Source: Coptis chinensis
Lineage: Eukaryota > Streptophyta > Magnoliopsida > Ranunculales > Ranunculaceae
Assembly (NCBI GenBank): GCA_015680905.1
Contig: CM027381.1
Coordinates: forward strand, 53,324,501-53,388,500
Length of the DNA stretch: 64,000 nt
Direction: 5' to 3'
Shown: one piece after another, positions 32,108 to 44,617 of the stretch
How the letters are laid out: each line of letters starts with the position of its first letter
Numbering within the stretch: the first letter of the stretch is position 1
The notes under the pieces: model-generated
What the model saw: only the letters and a program-made list of their open reading frames with translations
What the model was told of the DNA's origin: nothing
Database searches by the model: none
Program-made: the position numbers and the translations under genes

Positions 32108-32847
32108 TCTCAAAACTACTCTGTAGAACAGCTCGCGAAAACACGGAAGAAACCTCGGAAAATCGAATTTCACATTGCTTCTACGGGGGGAGGCGGGCCT
32201 TCATTATAGAAGCGAGTGGGGCTCGTGGTTTTGGAATTACGGTGTTTGGTGGTCGTCGCTCTGCTTGAGGCTGGTGGCGCTTCGTGAGATTTTTCGATTC
32301 TGATGTTGTAGAGGCGAGTCGCTCTGCTTGAAGCTTGGGCGCTCGAAAAAATTTATGGAAGTGTATAGTAGCGCTCTCGCGAAAGCGGTAGCTTCGTAAA
32401 TCGAAAGCTTGATGTTTACAAGAAAAACAAGCGAGAAAAAGCTTGGAGTGAAAGGTGAGAGATGATTGTGGGGTGTAGTATGGGTTGTGAGTGTAGATTG
32501 ATGGAAGTTTAAATAGGTTACGGGTTTCCAAAAGCGAATCGGCAAGTTGCCAAAGTGTTTTAAGGCAATTTTAGGAAATAGAAAAGCGCCAAACCAGAAA
32601 GCGGAAACTAACCATAGTTTTGATTTCCTAACAACCCGGTATCTTTTAAACTTGGTTTAGAATAGTAACTTCTAAACTCTACTACATATCATGCTACCAC
32701 TAAAAAAAAATCATAGATATGCCGATATCGGCCTAATTTTCAACTTTGACTCCAAGACAACTTTCACGAAAGATGATCAAAATAAATTATATTAAAATAA
32801 TATGAAATCAAGCAATCGAAAACAAACAACTTAATATTCAAATCAAA
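32108..32847. other. Element B inter-ORF region
   Basis: In element orientation this contains sequence matching 62880-63130 of element C, for example GTTTAGAAGTTACTATTCTAAA and CCTATTTAAACTTCC. It is followed by a degraded GC-rich part with GAGCG words, where C has an organised tandem array. It separates the two third-ORF copies and could hold a promoter for copy 2. Confidence 0.5.
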
Positions 32848-34100
32848 CTACTGAAATAAAATTCCACTAACAAAACAAAAAAAAAATGAAATAACGAGGA
32901 CCACAAGTGATGGTGAACACCTAGGCGTGTGAAGAAGATGGTCCCACTGGGATGGAGCCCGGTTACGTGGTGAAGAATGGCTTGAACCATCGGCTGCTTG
33001 GCGGCGGCGGCTCATGCCTCTCGGACTTCGGTGAGACGGACTCATCCACGAGTGGCATGCGTCGTAGCATCTCTATCTGAACAAAAGCTGTGCTTCCATC
33101 TCGATCTTGAAGTCTTGCATCTTGGGCTTGGTGATTCTGGTGGATAATCTCCAAGTTAGACAAGATATCTTCCTGACCCCTTTCGAGCATTTCAACTCTC
33201 GTCTGAAAGTTCGTTTGCTTATTTCGAAGTACAATTTGTCTATGTCGGATATCTTCACGAGATCGATAACGCGCCATGAAACCGGTTCCGGTTTTATCAT
33301 TCGTTCTAAATTAGAAGTATGACTATCGAAATTATCCTCAACCAACCATGTCATATCTTCCCCTTCATTATATGCGACTCAACTTCATTCTCTGCGGACA
33401 GCGGCCAAGTCTCTTGGATGCATTCCTTATAAATACTTGCATTAGAATGCAATTTGATCTTAATAGGAGCAGATTTAGCGGCGGCTCTAAATGAGAGCAT
33501 AATCTTAGTGATCAATCACGGGAAGAAGCCATGCTCTTTCCACTCCTCTAATCACATTCAAAATTAAATCGAGGATGCAGAAATTACACTCATTCGTTTG
33601 CAAAATCCGAGCGTCGTCACGGAACCGAAGTCCGATGTCGGTGACTTTGTCTTTCAGAGGGCGTTCCTACCAATCCAGCGAGCTTCTGACCCGGTTGATT
33701 GGTTCTCCGTCGTCTGGCGAGCTTGATGAGATATCGTATTGTATTCACCCTCTATAACCGTATCTTTCATCAAAGCGGGAACTGCGGTATCTTTGGGATT
33801 CTGAATGGTAAATATCTAGGTTGGTTCTGGCGTGATTCCTAATAGTTCAGCCAACAACTGTCTCGTTACTTCCCTCCTCGTTCCTGCTATCCTAATGAAA
33901 ATCCTATTTCCCTCCAATTCTCGTTTCTTATAAAACTGTTCTACCAAATCATAGTGATAGAACTCATCTGCCGAATACCACAGTCTGTTCCAATCCCTCT
34001 TAATCATATTGGCGTCGTAAAATGGTGCGAAATGGTCGGCCTCAAACGCGTGCTCCGGCAACATTCTTCGTCGTAAGCGCCATTGAAGTTTCTTAGATAA
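32848..34100 (-). pseudogene. Element B third ORF, copy 1 (divergent)
   Basis: Frame 34064-33816 reads FYDANMIKRDWNRLWYS, FYHYDLVEQFYKKREL, NRIFIRIAGTRREVTR and LLAELLGITPEPT. Its layout matches the corresponding part of the element C protein (YFYDN..., INIDDEPMETTRFLLAFVLGL). After a decayed middle, 33277-32963 encodes a Gln/Arg-rich coiled-coil-like tail (LRNKQTNFQTRVEMLERGQ). It shares only a pattern with copy 2, so the two are old paralogues. Element C shows no equivalent of this copy at the same place. Confidence 0.5.
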
Positions 34101-34902
34101 CTAATGGTTTTTGCCTTTGTGGGGGGCGAGTTTGATAAAAACAACGAGAAACAATGGTGGTGGCGGTGGTGGATTCACGGTGGCAGGTTTGAAAACTTGA
34201 ATTGGTGGGTGTTTTCTTGGTGGAAGCGGTTGGAGATTGTGTTGGTGTTTCACAAAGGCGTGGGTGGTCTTTCTATTTTGATGTATTCTATTTTTATTTT
34301 TATTTCTTTATTTATTTTTTTATTTTTTGGTTGCTAGGGTTTAATTTGAATTAGTGAAAGCGGTTTGAGAAGATGAGTTAGCGATTCGTTTTTTGGAGGA
34401 TGGAGTTGGCTGGCCTTCGTATAGAGGTGAAGTTCATTTCAAAAAGCCCGATTCGATTTTTCGACTTTTAAATCGATTTTTAAGCGCAAACTTCAAACTA
34501 AATTTCCAGCCGTTATCGGTCCGATTTTTCGCGAATGAGATATGGAAATGATCAGGAGAGAATTTCAATCAATGATCCATAAACTACTCTATTCCGACCG
34601 TGGGTGACATATAAGATAGTGGAAAATACCTCGAAGTCGTGCATGGCGTAAGTTATCGCGACGAATGAACACTAAATTAGATGACGTCAACCCCAATGAA
34701 CTATACTAATGGACCTAAGCAACACAAATAGAAAGTTCGAGCAATCCGGATGGAAAGACCGATTTCCCACCCCCAAATAAATTTTTAAACACAAAATTTG
34801 TTTTAACATGGGTCGTTTAAAGTCAGATTCCCAAGACTTGTTGGATTGCTAGTTCTCTGGGTTTAGATATATATCTATATCTAAAAATGAAAACAATTAT
34901 TA

Positions 34903-34933
<31 letters not shown>

Positions 34934-35229
34934 TTTATTTTTTTTTTTTTTTTTTTTTTATTTATTTTTTATTATTTTTTTTTGGAATTTTTTTTTAATA
35001 GGAAAAACATTAAGCAAAATAAAGACATAATTCACACCATAGAGAAACATGACTCAAAAATCCGAGAAAACATGCAAGAGTGGAAAACGTGAAATATGTG
35101 AACCGTGGACTTAGGATCCGGTACTGACCACACACTCCATAGGGAGGGGCCGGTTACCTTAATGGTGCACTTACCATTAAATGGAAGTGAAATGAAGTAC
35201 ACCGATGACAAGAGTCATTCCTCATATAT
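34101..35229. other. Element B spacer between integrase and third ORF
   Basis: Non-coding. The part around 34640-34820 matches 62400-62520 of element C (GGGAATCTGACTTTAAA, TTTGGGGGTGGG), giving the alignment used to define the pol deletion in C. A simple repeat of ATT/TTTA words lies at 34897-34990. Confidence 0.6.
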
Positions 35230-36330
35230 AGGGTCTGTAAAAGGACTTCCTCTATATCGGGGATAGAAGTTAAGTGAAAATGTTTTAATCGTTGACCGTT
35301 AACTTGAAAGATGCTTGTTGTCCTTGGGATTTACCAAGGTAATTGCCCCGTAAGGGGTGACTTGATAACGAAAGGACCGGACCAGCGGGTTTTAGTTTCC
35401 ACAGGAAAATATGTAAGCGGGAGTTGTAAAAGCAAAACCTTTTGTCCGACCACAAACTCTTTGCCAAGATATGCTTATCATGAACCGCGTTTCATGTTAG
35501 CTTTATAATCCGCCAGCGAGATCGTAAGAATCATTCACAGTTTCTTCAAGCTCATTTAATTGTAACTTGCGTTTGACACCCCCTCATCAATATTGAAGTT
35601 AAGGCTTTTTATAGCCCGCGAGCCGCGGTGCTCTAATTCAGCGGGCAAATGACATGGTTTCCCAAATACAAGTCTAAAGGGAGACATACCTATAGGAGTT
35701 TTGAAAGCAGTTCTATATGCCCATAAGGCATCCGATAGGCAACCCGACCCGGTCTTTCCTATCGGGGTTTCTTGTTGTTTCTAAAATCTTTTTGATTTCC
35801 CTATTAGAAACTTCTACTTGTCCAGCTAGTTTGTGGATGATAAGGAGTTGCTACTTTGTGTGTAACTCCATACTTTTTCACTAGGGATGCAACAACTCTG
35901 TTGCAAAATGTGTTCCACCATCACTAATGATGGCTTTAGGAATGCCAAACCGACCGAAGAAAATATATTCTTTAATAAAAATACAGCGGTCTTATGGTCA
36001 TTGTTACGGCAAGCTAGGGCCTCTATCCATTTAGACCGTAGTCCGCGGCAACTAGAATATAAATATAACCGTGAAAAGGGGAAAGGGCCCATGAAATCAA
36101 TACCCCAAACATCAAAATTTCTACTATCAAGATTGGATTTAATGGCATCATATTACGCCCGTGATTAAGCCCAAGTTGTTGGCAGCGAATACCGTCTTGC
36201 AATGCACTTGGGCATCCTTAAAAGGGTAGGCCAATAAAATCCACATTGAAGAATTTTAGCGGCTGTTTTCATTCCACTAAAGTGGCCACCACACTCTTTG
36301 TCATGGCGAGCGATAGAACTTCATTATATT
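35230..36330 (-). pseudogene. Element B integrase, decayed
   Basis: HDKECGGHFSGMKTAAKIL (around 36300-36240) is part of the zinc-binding region. WGIDFMGPFPFS and KWIEALACRNNDHKTAVF (36120-35950) come from the catalytic core. WSDKRFCFYNSRLHIF and KLKPAGPVLSL (35460-35380) belong to the C-terminal domain. Many frameshifts and stops; the last catalytic glutamate was not located with confidence. Confidence 0.75.
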
Positions 36331-36599
36331 CCCTTTGGGGAATGCAGCGGCGAATAATCGATCCGCACAATACTTAAAAGGTAGGGCTCATCGGTGAGTA
36401 TAACTTGACTCGGCCAAGAACTTCTTACGTTCATTTCTTGACCAATTATAAGGCATAACATCAGCCGCTAAATAATTTACGATGTCCATACCATGGTGAT
36501 GAAAAAATAGCAAAGATGCTCATCGGGGAAAAGAGTCCGGTATGGACTCGGAATCACTACTATCGTCATTTGTAAGTTTAGATAAGTGGTCGGCAACTT

Positions 36600-38050
36600 C
36601 GTTTTCGACCCCTCTTTTTGTCCTTTATTTCTAATGTGAACTCTTGCGGAGAAGAATCCATGGATTAATCTCGCTTAGCATCCTTCTTTGCAAGAAGGTA
36701 CCAAAATTTGCATGGTCGTGTAAACTAAAGTTTTAGAACCAACCAAATAAGGAATGAAACTTATCTAAAGCATAAATGACAGACTAAAATTCTTTTCAGT
36801 AGTTGTATAATTCCGTTGGCGTCGTTTAATGTTTTACTAGCATAATAAATAACGATGGACTTATTATCTAGTTTACGTCCCCAAACGACACCAAACTGCA
36901 TAGTCACTAGCATCACACATGAGTTGAAGGTTTAGACCAATCGGGGAGGCTGTATAATAGGTGCGATGGTTAGGGTGCTTTTTAAGGTTTCAAAAGCCTG
37001 TTTCTGATTAAAATTAAAATCAAAGATTGCATCCTTTAAAAGCGAGGTTAGTTAAAGGCCTAGCTATTTTGAAAAATCTTTAATGAAATGCCTATAAAAC
37101 CCCCGCATGGCCTAGAAAGGCTCTAATCTCGCGGACGATCCGTGGTTTAGGTAGGATAAGCTATCTTATCTAGTTTGGCTTTATCTGCGCCGATGCCATC
37201 ACTAGATACTGATATGACCTAATCTTATGCCCTTTTTGACCATGAAATGACACTTTTCCCAATTTAAAAGCGAGGCTCTTTTCTTCACACCGTGTCAAGA
37301 CCTTAGGCAGGTTAGACAAGCATTACGTAAAGGAGTCTCCATAGATAGAAAAATCATCCATGAACACTTCCATAAAAGCTCTACCATGTCACTAAATATA
37401 TGAAGCATACATCATTTGGAAGGTACCGGGGGCATTACAAAGGCCAAAAGGCATTCGATTATAGGCATATGTTAGAAGGGACATGTGAAGGTTATCTTTT
37501 CTTGGTCATCAATATCAATAATAATCTGAAAATAGCGGAGTAGCCATCGAGAAAACAATAAAAGGCATGACCCGACTAGGCGTTCTAGCATCGATCTATA
37601 AATGGTAAGGGAAAGTGATCATTTCGTGTCATAGCATTTAAGCGTCGTAATCAATCTGATTCTCCATTTCATAGGACCTTGGTGACAACATAGTCACCCT
37701 TCCGATTCACGATACCATGGTAACTCCGATTTCTTAGGAACTACATGAATGGGACTTACCCATTAGCTATCGGAGATTGGGTATATAATACCGCATCGAG
37801 TAATCGCAAGACTTCTTCCCTAACCACCTCTTTCATGGCGGGGTTCAAGCGGCCGAGGTTAGCGAGAAGTCTTCCGCGTTATCCTCAAATGGATCGATGA
37901 GTGCAAACATTAGGGTCAATTCCCTTAATGTCGGCTAGGGACCAACCAATCGCATGAGACCGATGTTCCCTAATCACCCTTATTAAACATGTCTCTTCAT
38001 CCTTAGTTAACGGAGAAGATATAATTATCGGGTGACTACCATCGGATCAA
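36600..38050 (-). pseudogene. Element B reverse transcriptase and RNase H, decayed
   Basis: RMPFGLCNAPGTFQ (about 37450-37410) and the catalytic FMDDFSIYGDSF (FMDD at about 37352-37364) are followed by LPKVLTRCEEKSLALNWEKC and KCHFMVKKGIRLGH, the wording of Athila-type RT. Downstream FYRHFIKDFSK and FNQKQAFETLKSTL lead into RNase H. Stops and indels occur every few dozen codons. Confidence 0.8.
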
Positions 38051-39300
38051 GTTGAATATATTTTTAACTCGGGGAAGAGGTTTAAAGCTTGGTGTGGGCC
38101 GGAATGTCCGTTGATGTTTCATAAGTGTCCTTATCTTGCGTAATGAAGACTTGCTTAGGTAGCAAGTCGCCGTATCGATATATGGAGCAACGGCGGGTCT
38201 ACAATTGGTGTGGACTCGGGATGGTGTTGACTTCCTCTAAGTAGGAGTCATTTACAAAATCTGAAGTTCAAAAGAAAGGAATTTGTACATATTGTTTTCG
38301 AGGAAGCGTGTTGTTAAAATAATCTTGAGCTAAACTCTCGATCATGCTAACCTCTCCATCTACGGAGCCGAATCGGTAAGCTGTTTCATCATTTTAAAAA
38401 TATTTACCTCGTGAAAGATGGCCAAAAGATAAGGACATCTTTCCATCGCGACAATTTATAAAAGCGCATTGGCGGTTGCCAAGAAGGGCGATCCTAAGAT
38501 GATCGGTCAGAGTCATTAGCGACTTACGTATCGAGGATAACAAAATCAGGGGATAGTAGAAATCCACGAACCTTAACAAAGCACGTTTTCCACTACACCT
38601 TTAGGATACTTAATTGACTGTCCGCTAATTGCAAGCGTTATTTTTGTAGGTTGCATTTCACGTAGACCTATTTGTTTATACAAGTATCACGGGGAGTAAG
38701 TTAACACTTTCGCCCCGGTCTAATAAAGGCGATCGTCGTGTGGGAATCTCCTAAGGTGCATTTTCTGATGGGGCGACCGGGGGTCCTTGTACTTAACAAT
38801 TCCATTATTTTTGGGATAAAGTTAGGAGCTGTTCGGTTAAAAGCGTCTTTAGGTATGTTGGTCTTACGCCTAGTAGTGCCAACTCTTTAAGAAACTTAAG
38901 CGTGGTTAGGTAGCTTTTTAATAGCTTCGAGAAAAGGAAGGTTTATCGTTAGATTCTTGAAAAGCGTTCCTAATTTCCTCAAAGTTTGTATCCTGGTTAG
39001 CATGGCTAATTTTTGAGAGAGCGGTGGTTTAAGCTCTATTTTTAGCATATGGCTCTACTAACGTGTAACCTTGGCTTTTCGGTTTCTTTGGTTGTGATTT
39101 AGCGGGTACCTCTACCGTGGTAGGCTCCTCGGTTTCTATTGCGGTATCTAGTTCGATATCGGTGTAGGAATCTTGATGGGGTAACTATAGAGGCGTAGTT
39201 ACTTTATTATCAACCACTCTTCGAGCGGAGTGGTGATGGCATTTAGGTCACCTACGATTGTAGTTTTCATTACTAGAATTACCGTTTACCTCAAAATTTG
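38051..39300 (-). pseudogene. Element B protease region, decayed
   Basis: GESVNLLPVILV (near 38715) is a degraded retropepsin active-site segment (a GASVNLLP type). It is followed by REMQPTKITLAISGQSIKYP, VDFYYPLILLSS and FINCRDGKMSLSFG (38579-38420). Weakly preserved. Confidence 0.55.
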
Positions 39301-40720
39301 TGTTTCTTTGTTTTAGGGTTTGGTATCGCTTGTCTTGGAAACCACGCCTTTTGGTTGGGCTTTTCGCTTGGGCTAACTTGTTGTATGCCACGATTTATGG
39401 ATTGTAAAATCTGTTGGTTTGATTGAGTCATTATGCGGAAAAGTTGTTGGGTAACTTGTATAAAGCGTCGATCACGATCGGTTGTGTAGGTGTAGTAGTC
39501 GCGGGTGGTGCATTTGGAACTATCTATCGTTGATTATTTATGGGTGGGTTATGATAGTTATTATTATTAACGGAGACGATACCTCTATTGGTATTATAAT
39601 TATTATAATTATTCTGACCTTGTGCTTGACCTTGTCGTGGTTTAAGCTTGGTTGTTATAATTATTATAATTCCCTTGACCTTGTCCTTGCCTAGGTGGAG
39701 CTTGGTTATAATTGTTTGCTTCCCCTAACGTTTTGATTATTGTACCACTGGAGGTGTTACTTGTTGATTATTTCTCAATTTGAAGTTGGGATGTTGTCTC
39801 AAAAGGCGTTAGGAATAGGATAGTTATTAATAGAGTAAACATTATCTTGTTACGGTGGTTGTTGTTCATAAGCTAGAGGACAATAATCGTCGGGGTTCTC
39901 TGGACTCAAACAGAAATTACATGGGTTGGAGTTTACATTCATGGTGAGGGGATAGGCTTTTGTTGAGCAGAAATAGCCTCTACTTTTTAGTTAGAGATTC
40001 AATTAGATTTTTAAGTTACGGATCGGTTTTCTTCTCAAACATACCGTGGCCTTGGTGTTGAAGAAGAACTAGGCTGGCGGGGGATATCATCACTACCCCA
40101 ATTATTATTTCGTTTAGTTTGGTCTTCTAAAATTTGTAAGCCTCAGAGGCTCCTTTACTTAGGAAACTACCCCCATTCATTATGTCAAGGACTTCTTTAT
40201 GGTGGTGTAGAAGACCTTTGAAAAAGGCCACGAACTAGCGTGTCTTTAGCTAAGTTATGATGTGGACACTCTATAAGGAGATCGGTGAAAGCGATTCCAT
40301 GCCTCGAGAAAATGATTTATGAGGATTAAAGCCGGAAAAAATGAATCTTGGAAAGCATCTCATCCGTCTTTAGGGGTGGGTAAAAATGTTCCATAAACAG
40401 GCTGAACAAGTTTAGCCCACGAGTCCACATAATTAAGTGCAGGCAGTTAACCAAGGCAGCCTTATCGGAAACTAATGTGAAAGGGAATACCCTCGGTTTA
40501 ATTTGTTCACCTACCATAGGATGATGGAATGTTGTAAGGACTTGTTCAATCCTACGCGTAATTTGATAAGGTTTTTTCATGGTCTAACCCATGAAAAGCG
40601 GGTAACAAATTAAATATGTTTGGGGGATTGAAAATCCCCAGGAGTCTGCTAGAGCGATGCGATTTAGGGCTATCGCTCGAGCTTTTGTAGAAGTCGGGAG
40701 AGAGGAGTCTCTCTTTCTTC
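39301..40720 (-). pseudogene. Element B gag, decayed
   Basis: Reading down the minus strand: DSWGFSIPQTYLICYPLF, then (40580-40326) QITRRIEQVLTTFHHPMVG, MEHFYPPLKTDEMLSKIHF, then CPHHNLAKDTLV. These align with MEQFYPPLKIDEMLHKIHFF and CPHHNLAKDTLVRAFF of element C. It is a retrotransposon gag core of the same subfamily, broken by several frameshifts. The part below 40080 is low complexity (Asn/Tyr codons from ATT repeats, 39540-39720). Confidence 0.7.
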
Positions 40721-41424
40721 CCCATTATGTCGGTGGTGTGTGTGAAATAGTAGCTAGAGGTGTAGTGTGTGGTATACTAGATAGACTTGTTTGTTGTTGC
40801 CGTGTAATTCGTTTGTTGTTTTGTTGACCGGACCTTAATCTCATGCAAGACTAAGTTGAGCTTAACTAAACATGCAACACTCCAAACAATTACGATATAC
40901 TAGTAGAAAACCTCTGGCGGAAATCACGAGGTATGGAAGAAAGGAATACGATGGCGTCCTTGCTTGGCTTATGAATAAGCGTCTTGTTATGCAGCGTGTT
41001 CGGTGTATATAAGAGATTAGAACACTGAAAAATATGAAAGATCAAAGTTTGAATCAAAGCTGTCGAAAATCGAAAAAATTTAACCGCGATTTCGCTAAGC
41101 ATAGAAGCGGCTTCTCGCTCCGAGTAATTAATCAAATTACGGTGTTTTTTAGTCGCGCTCAAATGGGCGGGTGGCTCGGTGTAAATTCGAATTACAGTGT
41201 TTTGAATTGGCGAATTAAGTATGGTATGAGTATCCTTCGGTGGTAAACGCGAAATTCCGGTAACTTAAGCGGGTCGCTCTCTCCTGAGGTATCCGTGTAT
41301 ATTTTCGGAATTTGTCAGCGCTGAAATGGGCAACCACGGTATGAAACAAACAAGGGTGGGTGGGTTTAATGGGACTTAAAATGACTACTTCTACAAAGGG
41401 AAAACAATGCTAAAGTGCAACTAA
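40721..41424. other. Element B 5' leader
   Basis: The untranslated leader between PBS and gag. It holds degraded GC-rich words (GCGACT, GAGCG) where element C carries an organised array at 59795-60010. No ORF of significance. Confidence 0.45.
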
Positions 41425-41440
41425 GATGGCAGCGGCGCCA
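41425..41440 (-). promoter_or_regulatory. Element B primer-binding site
   Basis: The minus strand reads TGGCGCCGCTGCCATC two bases inside the LTR end. TGGCGCCG-TGCC matches the 3' end of plant tRNA-Asp with one mismatch, the primer used by Athila-type elements. Confidence 0.75.
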
Positions 41441-41442
41441 TT

Positions 41443-42856
41443 TGATAAGTGTAAAATGAATAGTTTACCTCACGAAATGAGCGATGAATTCATTACGTAA
41501 GTAAACTAAAACTGGAATCTTTTAAATCTCGATTATCAAATCTTCTACTCTCGATCGCGGTGCACTAAGTGGAGTAGGAAGTTAGTTCCCTCCTAGTTCC
41601 CTAGCATGGATTGTCTTCTAAGTCTAAGAAATCAGTCTTAAGTCAATGAGAGCTTTTCTGAAATGTTATGCTAACAAGGCCAGCGTTAATTTAAATAGCG
41701 AGATATAATAAATAACAAGATAAAATATAAACTAAAGTTAATCTCACTGAAAGCTCACGAATACGATTGTTTGAATCTAGATAAATAAATTAGAGGGAAT
41801 TGAATCCACCTCGAATCAACTCAACGACCTGGCGTAGAATGTTGTATCTCGATTCTCACGTTCTTCGGCGAGAATTTGAGTTCTAATCCACTAGTGTTCA
41901 TGGCATTCCCTGGGATACTAACTAGCATGTGAGGTCGTCCACCCATTCTCATGGCGAAACACGACCTTCTAGAGTGGAATAGATTCTACAACCAATTCTA
42001 TACTAACCACTAAGTTTTCATCAAGGCTTCATCAACCCCCCCAATGGAGGTTTTAGCCTTGATTCATCAAACTAACATTTCCCGTTGAATTTAAACTAAA
42101 CATAATGTAAGAAATTGAGATTTACTTAATTTAAACAATAATGAATCTAATTTAATGGATGGAATGAAATAAGAACAAAATTGAAATTAGATCTAGAATG
42201 GAAATAACCAAATTCGAAATTGACAAACTAACTATTTTATTTATCTAATCAATCAAGAACAATGATTCAAAATTTAATCTAAAAGCGAGGAATTGAAATG
42301 GAACTAACACTTAATTAATTAATAAAACTAGATCTAGAATTCTATATATTAATTTAGGTCTAACTAGCTACCATTAACAAAGAGCTAAGCTTTTTGTTTT
42401 ATACATCAGATCAAAAATCGTGCATGGGCTTGGAGCCATGTTTTGGGCGGGAGAATCGAAGCCGAAACCCGATTCTTCGATCAAAAGGCCTCTTGGCTGC
42501 AGTTCGCTACAATAGACTTTTCGTCCACTTCTGCTCCTCTGATTGGGTCAAGGCTTGGACCATTGGAAATTTCTTTCCGAGCCGGTCGTTTTGACATAAG
42601 GTAGGCTGTCGAAGTGCGAGTCTAAAGATATGGTTCCGGAAGTTATTAACTTTGTCTTATTTTTTACGCTGCGTGGACTTTGACTTTTTCATCTTTTGGC
42701 CGGGCTTTACAAAGGCCGTCTTCTTGAATCTTGGCCTTTAATCACGAACTCTTAGTAACCAACCATTTGCTCCTTTATCATCTGCATCAAAGTGGCACAT
42801 TCTGCACATAATTGACTTTGAAGCACGAAATACATAAAACCGTGTCGGTATTAACT
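41443..42856 (-). repeat. Element B 5' LTR, outer end missing
   Basis: Aligns with 27886-29381 from TGATAAGTGTAAAATG onward to about TATTAACT, after which the sequence becomes unrelated. About 80 bp at the outer end (start of U3) are absent. It differs from the 3' LTR by many short indels and by CA to CG changes. Confidence 0.82.
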
Positions 42857-44295
42857 GTGTTTAGCTCTTTCTTTTGATTCCTCTATGCCTAACCAACCAT
42901 AGCAAACCATTTATAGAAAAGTCAAAAAACCTTCTTGCTCTTATCTTCCTCCTTCGTGTAGTAAGGGATTGTAATAGGTAGCTAGCCTTTGAAGTCCGGA
43001 CAGTCCTCCCTTCTTGTTGGATCCTGATTCCGATCCATTGGACTCTTAGCAGGGGAGGAGATGACCCCTTAATGGGGTACACATCTAGTTCTTGTCCATT
43101 TTCCTTGCTTTGCTTCCTTTCCCGTCCTTCTTTCCCGAGTGAGTGTAATAAGGCACGTAAGCTTCTTGTTTTCACTTGCTAGTCTTAGATTGAACCATTC
43201 TCATTGCCTCTATCCCTATGAGTGAGTCATCCTTTTCTTCTAATGCTTCGATTGGAAATTCCTTACTCTATCTCTTCTAGTATCGGGTTAGGTATTCCAC
43301 TAAAAAGAAGTTTCTGCCTCCGGTTAGGTTTTTTTCCTTCTTACGGTTAGTTCATCTTTGATATGTCCTTGAGTCCAATGAGGTTAAAGAGTTAGAAGTC
43401 TTAGACTCCAAGAGCAAGTGGTCTAATCCGAACTACTAGTAATGGGATTTGCCTGCAATGCAGTAAGGGAATGGAACTCTTGTTTGAGAACTTTAGCTAC
43501 GGACTTAGGTTAGCTAGCTCACTTTCTCTATGGCTATTTGGATTAAGGAAGTAGGGTAATCGCTTGGACAAAGAAGGCCTAATCTAATAATGGTGAGTTG
43601 AATCAGGCGCGGCAGCCGTTCCAAGGCTTTTATGCCACCTAAAGGCCTAAGATAGGAGAATGAGGTTCATGTTTAAGTATCCTCCGGGTTTTGCCTATAT
43701 TCTTTGCTTTAGCGATTGAGTTCCCTTTGTCGAGTGGTAGCGCCTATACCTTCGGCTAGTTAGTACATATCAGATATATCCTACAGTGGTGTACATTATT
43801 TGGGGATTAACCAATATGATTCTCTGTCATAGTTGATTGTATCTCTTTCGTTTAGTAGTTATTGACTTAGTGTGCTAACACATTGTTTGTGTATTTTTTT
43901 AATACTGTGTAGAAGTTGTTATATGATTATATTTTTAGTTTACTTATTAAACAAACTAACACATTCTTCTTCATATTGTTTTTTAGGTTATAAATTGAGA
44001 TAACACGCGGTAGCTCAATTAAGTTTGTTTGAGATGGATCGGTTGATTAGCCATTTGTTGGATGGGTTATGTAAATTACATTGTTGTTGGATTATGAGAC
44101 TTGATTTTGAATCAAGTGCTTAAGTTATTTAATTTTTTTTCTCCGTGAATAAATCATGTAATATGAACAAGTTCTTGGAATGATTTATGTTAGTAATAAA
44201 AGTATGATTCTTGTTTCCGTAATGGACTCTAGATGTCAAGTGTCCGAATGTATTGGTGGTGTCGAATGTATTGGTTTATAGGAATTTTCAGATTC
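42857..44295. other. Unrecognised DNA between elements B and E
   Basis: The first ~930 bp (to about 43790) change in texture: balanced composition, TTCTTCCTT/GGAAGG words, no AT runs. The frame at 43175-42861 (104 codons) has no recognised domain. The texture resembles plant mitochondrial intergenic DNA, but I could not identify a mitochondrial gene. From 43790 to 44295 it is AT-rich spacer. Confidence 0.3.
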
Positions 44296-44436
44296 TGGAA
44301 AAAAAGAGGAGTTATGATGGCTTCCAAAGAACCGTCGTGTGGCATACCAATTCATGACAGTTTTTAATGTTAATTTCTTGACGCTTTTGTTTCTCAGGAT
44401 GACACTTAAATAAAAACAGTCATAAATGAAGGTTTA
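44296..44436. mobile_element. Left part of a small CACTA-like remnant split by element E
   Basis: Contains CTGGAAAAAAAGAGGAG, TTATGATGGCTTC, ACCGTC, TCATGACAG and TTGACGCTTTTG. The words TGATGGCTT, ACCGTCAT and GACGCTTTTG recur, inverted or direct, in 54036-54306 on the other side of element E. The terminus is degraded (ATTCTGG rather than CACTACTGG). Confidence 0.4.
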
Positions 44437-44599
44437 TGTTACAACACAAAATAGTAATGGCAAACTCTTCTTTAGAATACAGATTACAAACTGTTATCCT
44501 CCACTTTCCTCCCAAGACTCTCTCTTTCTCACTCTTGGCCACCTCCTCTTGCCTCTCACTTTTTTTCTTTTTTCCTCTTCTTTTCTTCTCTTCTCTTCT

Positions 44600-44607
44600 C
44601 TTTTATA
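44600..44607 (-). promoter_or_regulatory. TATA box of element E LTR
   Basis: TATAAAAG on the minus strand, conserved at 53682-53689 in the 5' LTR. Confidence 0.55.
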
Positions 44608-44617
44608 TCCCCTTTTT

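Larger units (their letters stand above)
27886..42856 (-). mobile_element. Element B: Athila-like Ty3/gypsy LTR retrotransposon, minus strand
   Basis: Similar ~1.4-1.5 kb ends start TGATAAGTGTAAAATG at 27886 and 41443. The right copy is preceded by a PBS and the left copy is followed by a polypurine tract, so it reads right to left. Inside are gag, protease, RT (FMDDFSIYGDSF style), RNase H and integrase. After integrase come two divergent copies of a third ORF, in the position where Athila elements have an env-like gene. All frames are heavily interrupted. The 5' LTR lacks its outer ~80 bp. Confidence 0.88.

Noticed and set aside
41034..41246. 70-codon plus-strand ORF in the element B leader
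   Set aside because: No domain, antisense to the element leader, and composed of degraded repeat.
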